A stretch of 64,000 bases of DNA. Origin: Leucobacter chromiireducens subsp. solipictus. Lineage in GTDB: Bacteria > Actinomycetota > Actinomycetes > Actinomycetales > Microbacteriaceae. The translations under genes and the position numbers were made by a program. How positions within the stretch are numbered: the stretch's first letter is position 1; each line of letters starts with the position of its first letter. The notes beneath the pieces are model-generated. The model was given only the letters and a program-made list of their open reading frames with translations, was not told where the DNA came from and did no database searches. Shown here one piece after another: positions 43,680-52,021 of the stretch. Location: NCBI RefSeq assembly GCF_016758195.1, contig NZ_QYAC01000001.1, positions 161,423 through 225,422 of the forward strand. Reading direction: 5' to 3'.

Positions 43680-44684
43680 CTACGCCCCGGGCCACCGCAC
43701 GACGTAGGGGTCCCAGCCGGAGGGCGTGAGCGCTGCGCCATCGAGCGTGAGCGGGGCCTCGGCCGCCGCGGCGACGCGTCCGATGGGCAGGAAGCCGGCC
43801 GGCAGCGCGACATCTGCGGGGAACATGGCGAGCAGGCCGTGATCCTCGCCGCCGGTCAGCATCGCGGACACGGGGACCGCGACGCCACGTTGCGCCCCGA
43901 ACCCGGCGGTCAGCAACGCCGCGTCCAGCTCGAGCGAAACACCGCTCGCACGCGCGAGCCGATCTGCATCGATCGAGAGCGAGTCGGACACGTCCATCAT
44001 CGCCGTGGCGCCGGCGCGGGCCGCACCAACGCCGAGCCCGATGGGGGGCGTGGGCGCGAGCTGCGCGGCGAGGATCACCGGGTGCGCCTCCCGGAGACGC
44101 GGGAGAGGCCGCCCGTCCGCCGTGCCATCGGGATCCGCCGCCTCGGCGAAGAGCAGCGAGAGCCCCATGCCGGCAAGGCCGAGATCCCCCGCGTACGCCA
44201 CCGTATCGCCCGGCAGCGCACCCGTGCGGGTCACCGGGGCCTGCCCGGCAAGCTGCCCGAGCGCGGTCACGGCCGCCGTGATGACGGGCGCGGTGCCGAG
44301 GTCCCCACCGACCACGCCGCAGCCGGGTGCCAGCTCGCGCGTTGCCACGTTCATGCCCCGGGCGATCTCCTCCAGTAACGCGACCGGGGTGTCGCGCGGC
44401 ACCGCGAGCGCGAGCGTCAGCGCGGTCGGCTGCGCCCCCATGGCCGCGACGTCGGAGAGGTTCGTGGCCGCGAGCTTCCACCCCAGCTCGAAGCCCGAGT
44501 GCCAGGCGGCCCGGAAGTCCGGGCCCTCGATCATCGTGTCGGTTGTCACGACGAGGTCGCCGTCGACGCGGACGACCGCGCAGTCATCACCCGGTCCGAT
44601 CACGGCCGCATCCGCCGCTTCGAGCCGCGCCAGCACCCGCTTCAACACGCCGCGCTCACCCAGTTCTCCGACGCTCAGCACCAT
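43680..44684 (-). CDS. thiL: Thiamine-monophosphate kinase
   Basis: Makes thiamine diphosphate from thiamine monophosphate and ATP. The 334-residue AIR-synthase-fold enzyme shows VIGPGDDCAVVRVDGDLVV, TTDTMIEGPDFRAAW, GWKLAATNLSDVAAMGA (metal-binding Asp), GVVGGDLG and AMMDVSDSLSIDADRLARAS. ATG at 44684 is close to the divergent DUF3515 gene. No TPP riboswitch is apparent in the 31-base gap. Confidence 0.93.
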   Translation of the reverse strand: MVLSVGELGERGVLKRVLARLEAADAAVIGPGDDCAVVRVDGDLVVTTDTMIEGPDFRAAWHSGFELGWKLAATNLSDVAAMGAQPTALTLALAVPRDTPVALLEEIARGMNVATRELAPGCGVVGGDLGTAPVITAAVTALGQLAGQAPVTRTGALPGDTVAYAGDLGLAGMGLSLLFAEAADPDGTADGRPLPRLREAHPVILAAQLAPTPPIGLGVGAARAGATAMMDVSDSLSIDADRLARASGVSLELDAALLTAGFGAQRGVAVPVSAMLTGGEDHGLLAMFPADVALPAGFLPIGRVAAAAEAPLTLDGAALTPSGWDPYVVRWPGA

Positions 44685-44715
44685 CCTCCCAAACTACCCC
44701 AGCTAGGCTGAGGGG

Positions 44716-45225
44716 GTGAGTTCGCACGTGATGTCCCGCCGCCCCGCACGCACCGTTATCGCCGCATTCGCGGTCGCGGGAATCGCCGCAACGTTGACGG
44801 GCTGCGCCGGGCAGGTCCCCATGACCCCGGCCGACGACGCGAACAACCCCGCGTGTGCGGACGTGATCGTCCGGCTGCCGGACACCGTCGCCGAGCAGAA
44901 GAAGCGCTCGACCAACGCCCAGGGCACCGGTGCCTGGGGCGAGGACGCCGCCGTGCAGCTCGTCTGCGGGGTCGAGCCCACCGGTCCGACCACCGACGAC
45001 TGCGTGAACGTGAACGGCGTCGACTGGGTGATCGACCGCTCACAGGCCCCGATCTACCGCTTCGAAGCGTACGGGCGCTCCCCCGGCCTCGCCGTGTTTG
45101 TCGACAGCGAGCAGGTGAGCGGCACCGAGGTGACCGTGGATCTTGGCGCGGTGGTGAAGGAGCTGCCGCAGACGCGGCAGTGCACGAGCCTCTCCGACAC
45201 CCTGGACATCACCAAGCAGAAGTAG
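44716..45225 (+). CDS. DUF3515 family lipoprotein
   Basis: A 169-residue secreted lipoprotein. GTG start, Arg-rich N region, hydrophobic core and lipobox LTGC with Cys30. The mature part has ACADVIVRLPDTV, VQLVCGVEPTGP and VDWVIDRSQAPIYRFEAYGR, which are DUF3515 marks; three cysteines suggest a disulfide. DUF3515 genes are often next to thiL in actinobacteria, as here (divergent). Function unknown. Confidence 0.86.
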   Translation: MSSHVMSRRPARTVIAAFAVAGIAATLTGCAGQVPMTPADDANNPACADVIVRLPDTVAEQKKRSTNAQGTGAWGEDAAVQLVCGVEPTGPTTDDCVNVNGVDWVIDRSQAPIYRFEAYGRSPGLAVFVDSEQVSGTEVTVDLGAVVKELPQTRQCTSLSDTLDITKQK

Positions 45226-45235
45226 GCGGAACGCC

Positions 45236-45279
45236 GAAGGGCCGGGCACCGCGTGCAGATACGCGGTGCCCGGCCCTTC
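45236..45279. terminator. Bidirectional terminator
   Basis: A perfect 19-bp stem (45236-45254 with 45261-45279) with a 6-base loop sits between the convergent DUF3515 gene and the amino-acid ABC ATPase gene, serving both. Confidence 0.87.
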
Positions 45280-45302
45280 GCGCATGTCCGGTCGGAGAAC
45301 GC

Positions 45303-46046
45303 TTACAGCCTGCCGGCCTCGATCACCTGTTTGAGGAACTCCCGTGTCCGAGCCTCCTTCGGGTCGCGGAAGATCTGCTCTGGTGGCCCCTGCTCCAGAA
45401 TGTGCCCCTGCTCGAGGAACACCACCTGATCGGCGACCTCCGCCGCGAACGCCATCTCGTGCGTCGCAAGCAGCATCGTCATCCCGTCCCCGGCAAGCTC
45501 ACGCACAATATTCAGCACCTCGGCCACGAGTTCGGGGTCGAGCGCAGACGTGATCTCGTCGAGGAGCAGCACTTCGGGGTCCATGGCGATCGCTCGGATG
45601 ATGGCGATGCGCTGCTGCTGGCCGCCCGACAGCTGATCCGGGTAGTAGTTCGCGCGATGCGCCATGTTCACGCGCTCGAGAAGGGCCATCCCGCGTTCGC
45701 GGGCTTCGTCCGCGCCACGGCCCAGCAGCTTTCGCTGCCCGATCGTCAGGTTCTCTAGCACGGTCATGTGCGGGAACAGGTTGAACGACTGGAACACCAT
45801 TCCGACGCGCCGCCGCAGCCGGTCCACGTTGACCCCGGCCCCGGAGACGACGTCGCCATCAATGCGAATCTCGCCGCCGTCAATCGTCTCCAGGGCGTTG
45901 ATGCAGCGCAGCATCGTCGACTTGCCCGAACCGGAGGCACCAATGAGGCACACCACCTCGTGCGCGTCCACGGAGAAATCAATACTCTTCAGCACTTCCG
46001 TCGTCCCGTAAAACTTCTGGACGCGGTCGAGTTCGATGAAGCTCAT
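45303..46046 (-). CDS. Polar amino-acid ABC importer ATPase
   Basis: A 247-residue ATPase of the GlnQ/HisP class. Walker A is LIGASGSGKSTMLRCINALE, Q-loop MVFQSFNLFPHMTVLENL, signature LSGGQQQRIAIIRAIA, Walker B VLLLDEITSALDPE (Glu then Ile rather than the usual Pro), H-loop LATHEMAF. Start MSFIELDRV overlaps the permease stop by four bases. Substrate unknown; the adjacent PuuD-like enzyme hints at glutamine or gamma-glutamyl amines. Confidence 0.92.
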   Translation of the reverse strand: MSFIELDRVQKFYGTTEVLKSIDFSVDAHEVVCLIGASGSGKSTMLRCINALETIDGGEIRIDGDVVSGAGVNVDRLRRRVGMVFQSFNLFPHMTVLENLTIGQRKLLGRGADEARERGMALLERVNMAHRANYYPDQLSGGQQQRIAIIRAIAMDPEVLLLDEITSALDPELVAEVLNIVRELAGDGMTMLLATHEMAFAAEVADQVVFLEQGHILEQGPPEQIFRDPKEARTREFLKQVIEAGRL

Positions 46047-47137
46047 GCGGTGCCTCCTCGGCGGGTTGCGGTGTCCCGGGCGAGCATCCAGTCGACCACG
46101 CGGGTCTGCGGGATCGTGATGAGCACGAAGAGAATCGCCACGACGGTGACCGAGGACAGGTTGAAGGCGCTGGAGGCGAAGAACTTCGCCTGGTTGAAGG
46201 CGTCCATGGTGCCGATGATATTCACGAGGGAAGTGTCCTTCTGCAGCGCGATGAAGGTCGTCAGCAGTGTGGGGATCACTGCACGAACCGCCTGCGGCAG
46301 GATCACGAAGCGAAGCGTCTGCGCGTAGGAGAAGCCCAGGGAGCGCGCTGCGGAGGACTGCGAGGGATGGATCTGCTCGATCCCCACACGGAACGTCTCC
46401 GCAACATAGGCGCTGTAGGTGAGCGTCAGCGCGACGACGGCGAACCACACGGGCGACAGGTCGCTCAGGAGCGGGATCCCTGCCAGCGGCAGGCCGAAGC
46501 CCACCAGGTACAGCACAATGATCGCGGGCACCGCGCGCATCACGTCAATGTAGGTCACGGCGAGCGCCCGGATGGGTCGCCCGGCCTTCCCCGGGAGCAT
46601 GCGGCCAATCGCGAGAAGGAGCCCAAAGATGAGCACGAACACCTGCGCGACCACCGCGATGAAGATGTTGACCCCGAAGGCCCGCACCACATCCAGCGCG
46701 CTCTTCGTGATGAGCTCCCACCGGAAGAACGTGTGCGCGACGGCGGCATCGTTCATCACGATCAGTGTGAATACCGCAAGGATCAGGAGCAGCATGACGC
46801 TGATGCCCAGCGCAACGAAGGCGCGTTCCCGCGCCTGATCCGCGCTCGCGCGCGCGTCAAGAACTGACCCGTCGCGCTGCTGCCGCCGCGACCGCACCGC
46901 AGCGCCGAGGCCGCGGAGCGCGATGAACACGCATACGGCAGCAAACGCGAACCCGAGCACGCTGAACCACATGCCAAACGTCGCGCCGGGCACCACGGTG
47001 CCGGCCAAGGCCGCCACGATCAGAATCAGGAGCACGCTGACCCCGGTCGCGGTTGCAGCGACGCAGAGGACGCGCGGCGCCGGACTGAGCCGGGACTGAT
47101 CCCGGCTCAGCGACGTATCAATTGCGGTGATCGCCAC
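46043..47137 (-). CDS. Polar amino-acid ABC importer permease with extra N-terminal helices
   Basis: A 364-residue permease. The HisM-type domain lies in the C-terminal 220 residues, with IDVMRAVPAIIVLYLVGFGL and the EAA loop SSAARSLGFSYAQTLRFVIL. About 140 extra N-terminal residues add three hydrophobic segments (residues about 27-47, 56-76 and 111-128). No second permease is encoded, so the transporter would be a homodimer of this subunit. It overlaps the ATPase gene and follows the binding-protein gene by three bases. Confidence 0.88.
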   Translation of the reverse strand: MAITAIDTSLSRDQSRLSPAPRVLCVAATATGVSVLLILIVAALAGTVVPGATFGMWFSVLGFAFAAVCVFIALRGLGAAVRSRRQQRDGSVLDARASADQARERAFVALGISVMLLLILAVFTLIVMNDAAVAHTFFRWELITKSALDVVRAFGVNIFIAVVAQVFVLIFGLLLAIGRMLPGKAGRPIRALAVTYIDVMRAVPAIIVLYLVGFGLPLAGIPLLSDLSPVWFAVVALTLTYSAYVAETFRVGIEQIHPSQSSAARSLGFSYAQTLRFVILPQAVRAVIPTLLTTFIALQKDTSLVNIIGTMDAFNQAKFFASSAFNLSSVTVVAILFVLITIPQTRVVDWMLARDTATRRGGTA

Positions 47138-47140
47138 GCG

Positions 47141-48016
47141 CTACTTCACCGTCCAGAACGGCACCGCGTTGGGGTCGGTCCCGAAGAAGGGTTCGAGCCA
47201 CTCCTGAGAGAGCCGCTCCGTGGTGCCGTCCGCAACGAGCGTCGCGACTGCCTCCGCGAGCGGCGCTGAGTTCGCCGAGCCCTTCGGGGTGACGGCGCCG
47301 TAGCCCTGGTCAAGCTTGATCTGTCCGACGACAACGAGAGCGCCGTTCGAGGCGTTTGTCGAGGTGAGCGCCAGGGTGGTATCAGTGACCACAGCATCAA
47401 CCTGTCCCGCCTGGAGCGCCGTAAACATGTCGGCCTGGTTCTGGAAGAGCTGGGGCTGGACTCCGAGCTCGCCCTGGACGTAGTTGGCTCCCATGTTGCC
47501 CTGCAAGACGCCGATCCGCTGCGACGCGAGGTTCTCGGCCGTGACGTCCGCATCCGCCTTGGTCGCGATGCCGAGATTTGACTCGAAGTAGGGTTCGGTG
47601 AAGTCGAACACCTCCTTACGCTCGTCCGTGATCGTGGTCCCGGCGATCGCGATGTCGTAGTCCTTCGAGGCACCCGAGATGTACTGATCCCAGGCAAGGT
47701 TCTTGAGCTTCAGCGTGTCCGCGCCCGCCATGTTGGCGATCTCGGCAGCCATGCAATACTCGAAGCCGCTGGTGATCGACTCGGGGGTATCACCGTTCCA
47801 CCAGCCCGGGTTGGGCAGCACGGTGGCGACCGTCAGCACGCCGGCTTCACGCTGCTCGAGCTCGATCGTGCCGGCGGTGCTCGTGACCTCGCACTCACCG
47901 AATGCGCCCGAGTCTCCGGACTCTGCGCTCGGCGCCGGCGTCGAACTTGTGCAGCCTGCCAGCAGCAGCGCGGCGGCGGCAGCGGCACCGAGGGCCGCGA
48001 GCGTCTTCTTCTCCAT
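47141..48016 (-). CDS. Amino-acid-binding lipoprotein
   Basis: A 291-residue type 3 solute-binding lipoprotein. Signal peptide MEKKTLAALGAAAAAALLLA then GC with Cys22. The fold is shown by VATVLPNPGWWNGD, GFEYCMAAEIANMAG, YDIAIAGTTITDERKEVFDF and TEPYFESNLGIATKAD. A mature Cys near residue 98 may pair with the early ECEV cysteine. It supplies the permease and ATPase encoded behind it. Ligand not assignable from sequence alone. Confidence 0.9.
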   Translation of the reverse strand: MEKKTLAALGAAAAAALLLAGCTSSTPAPSAESGDSGAFGECEVTSTAGTIELEQREAGVLTVATVLPNPGWWNGDTPESITSGFEYCMAAEIANMAGADTLKLKNLAWDQYISGASKDYDIAIAGTTITDERKEVFDFTEPYFESNLGIATKADADVTAENLASQRIGVLQGNMGANYVQGELGVQPQLFQNQADMFTALQAGQVDAVVTDTTLALTSTNASNGALVVVGQIKLDQGYGAVTPKGSANSAPLAEAVATLVADGTTERLSQEWLEPFFGTDPNAVPFWTVK

Positions 48017-48077
48017 GATGTGTACTCCACTTCCTTGTGTGTGGCCGCAGCCATTGGGTGTTGCGGGATCGACCCCG

Positions 48078-48098
48078 CCCCCGGGCGTTCACCCGGGG
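48078..48098 (-). terminator. Weak hairpin after the PuuD-like gene
   Basis: CCCCGGG (48079-48085) and CCCGGGG (48092-48098) form a 7-bp stem with a 6-base loop, 13 bases after the amidotransferase stop and before the binding-protein gene. It could reduce read-through between the two. Confidence 0.5.
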
Positions 48099-48111
48099 AA
48101 TCCTTCGTGGG

Positions 48112-48867
48112 CTAGCGCTCCGCGGTCAGCGGGCGGGCCGCCGATACCGCTTGCGCGAAGCCTGTGAAGAGCCGCCGCAACGCGATCGGGTCTCCGTGCG
48201 CTTCCTCGGGGTGCCACTGCACACCGATGGCCCAGCTCTCGGTGTGTTCGACGGCCTCGATGACGCCGTCCGTCGCGTGCGCCGCAGCTCGGAGCCCCGC
48301 ACCGAGCACATCGACCGCCTGGTGGTGTCCCGTGCGCACGGTGAGCGCGTCGGCGGCGAGAATCTCGCGCAGCTCACTGCGGGACTCGATCACGACCTCG
48401 TGGTCGGTCCACGGGTTCCCGGTGATCTCGTGGTTGTGCAGGCCGGTGCCGAGATCCTGGATGAGGGTGCCCCCCAGGGCAACGTTGAGGATCTGGGATC
48501 CTCGGCAAATCCCGAACACGGGGATACGGCGAGTCACGGCCTCGCGCACCAGTTCGATCTCGAAGCGGTCGGCGGCGGGGTCGACGTAGTACAGGTTGTC
48601 GGCCGCGAGCTCCTGGTCGTAGCACGCGGGATCGATGTCCGCGCCGCCGAGCACGACGAGCCCCGCCGCCTGAACCATGAGCGCTGCGGGTCGTTCTCCC
48701 GGGGCCGAGGCGTCGACGATCAGGATGCTGCACCCCTGCTCACGCAGGACCTCTGCGGTACGCTCTGCCGCGGCACGCAGTTCTTCGCGAAACTCCTGGG
48801 GAGCTCCCGGTCCGCGATGCGAGTAGGACAGCACGATCGGTGCCGTTGCAGATACAGTATGAGACAT
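48112..48867 (-). CDS. Gamma-glutamyl-GABA hydrolase family protein (peptidase C26)
   Basis: A 251-residue class I glutamine-amidotransferase-like hydrolase. The nucleophile is Cys121 in FGICRGSQILNVALGG, and the His/Glu pair is in GVQWHPEEA. LVVLGGADIDPACY and FEIELVREAVTRRIPVFG match PuuD, which releases GABA or other amines from gamma-glutamyl conjugates in putrescine breakdown. It precedes an amino-acid importer on the same strand and diverges from a GntR regulator. GABA released would feed the gabT-gabD pathway 7 kb away; that link is inference. Confidence 0.88.
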   Translation of the reverse strand: MSHTVSATAPIVLSYSHRGPGAPQEFREELRAAAERTAEVLREQGCSILIVDASAPGERPAALMVQAAGLVVLGGADIDPACYDQELAADNLYYVDPAADRFEIELVREAVTRRIPVFGICRGSQILNVALGGTLIQDLGTGLHNHEITGNPWTDHEVVIESRSELREILAADALTVRTGHHQAVDVLGAGLRAAAHATDGVIEAVEHTESWAIGVQWHPEEAHGDPIALRRLFTGFAQAVSAARPLTAER

Positions 48868-48909
48868 CGTCGACTCTCTCGATGGGGCGGCCAGAACTCG
48901 TTTAATCTA

Positions 48910-48925
48910 TAACCTCTAGAAGTTA
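48910..48925. promoter_or_regulatory. Probable GntR operator
   Basis: TAACCTCTAGAAGTTA is a 16-base palindrome with one mismatched pair, centred on TCTAGA and ending one base before the GntR gene ATG. On the minus strand a TAGATT minus-10-like hexamer (48903-48908) sits beside it, pointing to the PuuD-like gene. So one site could control both genes. Confidence 0.6.
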
Positions 48926-48926
48926 G

Positions 48927-49691
48927 ATGCAAATCATTCACATTCCCCCACTCCGCGATGGCGCGAAACGTGGGTCCGAAGAGGTCTTCAGCGCCCTCGT
49001 TCAGGCCATTGCCACCGGGCAGCTCCGCGCGGGAGACCGGCTCCCGCCGGAGGACCAACTCGCCGCCCAGTTCGATGTGGCCCCCATGACGCTCAGGCAG
49101 GCGCTCGCACAGCTCCGAAAGCTCGAGTTCGTCGAGACGCGCCGTGGCCGCACCGGGGGCAGCTACGTCCGCGATGACATTGCTGACCGCCTCGAACACG
49201 CCGCGCAGAACCAGGCCGTCACCGTCGAAGACTTGCGGGACCTCACCGACTGGCGACGAGCGATCTCGGGCGAGGCCTCGTTCCTCGCTGCGCTGCGCGC
49301 GACCTCGGCAGAACTCGCCCAGCTATCCACCTACTCGGACGAGTACCACCACGTGTACATCCGCCCCGCAGAACGTCGCCTCGCGGACGCGCGGTTCCAC
49401 CTCTACATCGCCGAGCTGTCGCGCAGCAGCCACCTCATCGCCGCCGAACGCGAGATCCAGGAACACCTCACCCGCGTGCTGCGAGTCATCCCGCAAGCGG
49501 ACAGCTCGTGCGAACACGATTTTGCCGGCCACCACGGGCTGGTCCGCGCAATCGAGGCGGGCGATCCCCACCGGGCGAGAAGCGAACTCCACGATCACAT
49601 CGAGGCGACGTTCTCCTGGAGCATTCAGCAGCCCTCGGTCACGGGCGCACCCGTTCCCGCCGTCGACCCGCCGGGCCCCGGCATCGCATAA
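48927..49691 (+). CDS. GntR/FadR-type transcriptional regulator
   Basis: A 254-residue repressor. The winged helix has VFSALVQAIATGQLRAGDRL, PPEDQLAAQFDVAPMTLRQA and RKLEFVETRRGRTGGSYV. The FCD ligand domain covers about residues 90-235, with metal-site-like histidines in ARFHLYIAELSRSSHL and GHHGLVRAIEAGD. FCD domains sense small carboxylates or amino acids. It is divergent from the PuuD-like gene, the likely target. The message would have almost no leader. Confidence 0.9.
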   Translation: MQIIHIPPLRDGAKRGSEEVFSALVQAIATGQLRAGDRLPPEDQLAAQFDVAPMTLRQALAQLRKLEFVETRRGRTGGSYVRDDIADRLEHAAQNQAVTVEDLRDLTDWRRAISGEASFLAALRATSAELAQLSTYSDEYHHVYIRPAERRLADARFHLYIAELSRSSHLIAAEREIQEHLTRVLRVIPQADSSCEHDFAGHHGLVRAIEAGDPHRARSELHDHIEATFSWSIQQPSVTGAPVPAVDPPGPGIA

Positions 49692-49724
49692 CGACGCGAC
49701 ACACCGGGGCCGCGGCGCGCGCCG

Positions 49725-50903
49725 CTAGTACGCGGGGCGCTTCTCGATCGCGAGCTCGATGAGTTCCGTGATGAGGTCCGTGTAGCTCATCCCCGACGCT
49801 TCCCAGAGCCGCGGGTACATCGAAATGGGCGTGAATCCCGGCAGCGTGTTGATCTCGTTCAGCACGGGGCCGTCCGCGGTGAGGAAGAAGTCGATGCGGG
49901 AGTGGCCCGCGCACTGGGTGACCTCGAAGGCCCGCACGGCGGCGTCTCGAATCGCGGTGAACTCCGCGTCGGTGACGTCGGCGGGCAGCGCCAGGTCGAC
50001 GCCGGAGGCGCCGAGATACTTGGCCTCGAAGTCGTAGAACTCGCGACCCGAGAACACGATCTCGCCGATCACCGAGCTCGTGCGGGTGGGCTGCTCGCCG
50101 CGCCCTTCAAGCACCGCGATCTCTACCTCACGCCCGGTGACCCCTGACTCGATGAGCACGGTGCGGTCCTCCGCGAACGCGGTTTCGAGCGCGGCGGGGA
50201 TCTGCGCGGCCTCGGTCACGCGGCTGACCCCCACGCTCGATCCGGCTCGCGCGGGCTTCACGAACAGCGGGTACGTGAGTCCGGCGTCGATCCGCTCCGC
50301 GAGATACGGATCGGCGGCGAGCTGCTCCTGGGTGACCGTCCGCCACGGCGCGACCGCAATCCCCGCCTCCGCGAGCACGGTCTTCACCATGTGCTTGTCC
50401 ATGCAGAGCGCTGAACCCAGGACCCCGCTGCCGACGTAGGGCATGTTCACGAGGTCGAGCATGCCCTGGACGGTGCCGTCCTCGCCGTAGGGCCCGTGCA
50501 GCATCGGGAGCACCGCGTCGACGTGGCCGAGGCTGCGGAGCGTTCCCGACTGCTCGATCACCGTGATCGTCTGGGTCTGCGTGGACGCGGGCCACAGCAC
50601 GCGCGTGCCGTTGTCCCGGACCTCGGGCAGGGCCCCGGCCTCGAGCCGGTACTCGGCGAGGTCTTCCTCACGCATCAGCACGGTCGCGCCCTGCGGCGTC
50701 ATGCCGACCAGGATGACGTTGAACAGGCTCCGGTCGATCGCGCGCAGCACACCGGCCGCGGTCACACAGCTGATGCCGTGTTCGCTGGAGCGGCCACCGA
50801 AGAGGATGACGACCGTGCGCGGCGCCGAGCCGGCACGCTGGATCGGGCCGGTGGCGACGGGGCCGATCGCCGCGGTCTGGGGGGTGGTCTCGTCCTGGCT
50901 CAC
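49725..50903 (-). CDS. ddl: D-alanine--D-alanine ligase
   Basis: Makes the D-Ala-D-Ala dipeptide for peptidoglycan. The 392-residue ATP-grasp enzyme has VVILFGGRSSEHGISCVTAA, LPMLHGPYGEDGTVQGMLDL, PLFVKPARAGSSVGVSRV, FYDFEAKYLGASGVDLAL with the Tyr typical of dipeptide rather than depsipeptide ligases, and LNEINTLPGFTPISMYP. The first 25 residues are a polar extension. It overlaps gpsA by four bases. Confidence 0.95.
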   Translation of the reverse strand: MSQDETTPQTAAIGPVATGPIQRAGSAPRTVVILFGGRSSEHGISCVTAAGVLRAIDRSLFNVILVGMTPQGATVLMREEDLAEYRLEAGALPEVRDNGTRVLWPASTQTQTITVIEQSGTLRSLGHVDAVLPMLHGPYGEDGTVQGMLDLVNMPYVGSGVLGSALCMDKHMVKTVLAEAGIAVAPWRTVTQEQLAADPYLAERIDAGLTYPLFVKPARAGSSVGVSRVTEAAQIPAALETAFAEDRTVLIESGVTGREVEIAVLEGRGEQPTRTSSVIGEIVFSGREFYDFEAKYLGASGVDLALPADVTDAEFTAIRDAAVRAFEVTQCAGHSRIDFFLTADGPVLNEINTLPGFTPISMYPRLWEASGMSYTDLITELIELAIEKRPAY

Positions 50904-52021
50904 GCCGAACTTCCCTTCAGTCGATCAAACAGTCGGCGCCAGCGACCGGGGGTGGGCGCGTCGAGCGGTTGCTCAGGACGGGGGACGTCGTCCTCCGTGG
51001 CGAGATGGGGGCCGAGGTGCGCGGGGGCCATCGTGCCGCTGAGCACCATCTGCACCTGTTCCACGATGGGCATCACGATGCCGCGCTCGCGGGCCAGTTC
51101 CAGCACGGGCGGCACCGAGGTGATGCCCTCGGCGACCTGCTGCATCTGTTCGCGGGTCTCCTCCTGCGAGTAGCCCTGGCCGATCAGCCGACCCGCGGTG
51201 TTGTTGCGCGACAGGGGCGACTGGCAGGTCGCGATGAGGTCGCCCAGTCCGGCCAGTCCCGACAGCGTCGCCGCGTCGGCCCCCGAAGCGACCGAGAACT
51301 CGGTCATTTCCGCGAGGCCGCGCGTGATGATCGCCGCCTTGGTGTTTTCGCCGTAGCCCACCCCGTCGACAATGCCGATCGCGAGTGCGATCAGGTTTTT
51401 CAGCACACCGCCAAGCTCGGTGCCGATGACGTCGGTGCTGACGTAGGTGCGAAAGTACGGGGCGGAGGCTGCCGTGGCGATGTCTTGGGCCACCGCGAAG
51501 TCCGCGCACGACGCGACGGCACCGGTGGGCTGTTCCTTCGCGATCTCGAGGGCGATATTCGGGCCCGAGATCGCCCCGATCCGCTCAGGCGGGAGATCGA
51601 GCGTGTCCGCGATCACCTCGGACATCCGCATGGTCGTGGTGCGCTCCACGCCCTTCACGAGGCTGACCAGCACGCTGCGGGGATCCAGGTACGGCTCGAT
51701 GTCGAGCAGGTTCTGCCGAAGCGTCTGGCTGGGCACCGCGAGGAACACGAGCCGAGCGCCGCGCAGCGCGGTCGCAAGATCGCTCGTCGCCTTCAGGCCC
51801 TTCGGCAGGTTGATCCCGGGAAGGTACTGCGTGTTGCGCCGCGCCACCTGGATCTCGTGCGCCTGCTCCGGGCGCCGGGCCCAGATCGTCACGTCACACC
51901 CGGCGTCGGTCAGGATCTTGGCGAAGGTGGTACCCCAGCTGCCCGCCCCGACCACCGTGACCTTGCGACCGCGGTTCCGGGAGCCGTTCCCGCGGACCAC
52001 GGGAATGGAGTTCGTACTCAA
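50900..52021 (-). CDS. gpsA: Glycerol-3-phosphate dehydrogenase [NAD(P)+]
   Basis: Reduces dihydroxyacetone phosphate to sn-glycerol-3-phosphate for phospholipids. The 373-residue protein shows VTVVGAGSWGTTFAKIL, the substrate lysine in VSLVKGVERTT, AISGPNIALEIAKEQP and NLIALAIGIVDGVGYGENTK. A 30-residue Pro/Arg tail follows the usual end. Sits between plsC and ddl with 4-base overlaps on both sides: a tight envelope operon. Confidence 0.95.
   Translation of the reverse strand: MSTNSIPVVRGNGSRNRGRKVTVVGAGSWGTTFAKILTDAGCDVTIWARRPEQAHEIQVARRNTQYLPGINLPKGLKATSDLATALRGARLVFLAVPSQTLRQNLLDIEPYLDPRSVLVSLVKGVERTTTMRMSEVIADTLDLPPERIGAISGPNIALEIAKEQPTGAVASCADFAVAQDIATAASAPYFRTYVSTDVIGTELGGVLKNLIALAIGIVDGVGYGENTKAAIITRGLAEMTEFSVASGADAATLSGLAGLGDLIATCQSPLSRNNTAGRLIGQGYSQEETREQMQQVAEGITSVPPVLELARERGIVMPIVEQVQMVLSGTMAPAHLGPHLATEDDVPRPEQPLDAPTPGRWRRLFDRLKGSSA

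Noticed and set aside
44685-44715. TPP riboswitch before thiL
   Set aside because: The gap is only 31 bases and lacks the CTGAGA element.
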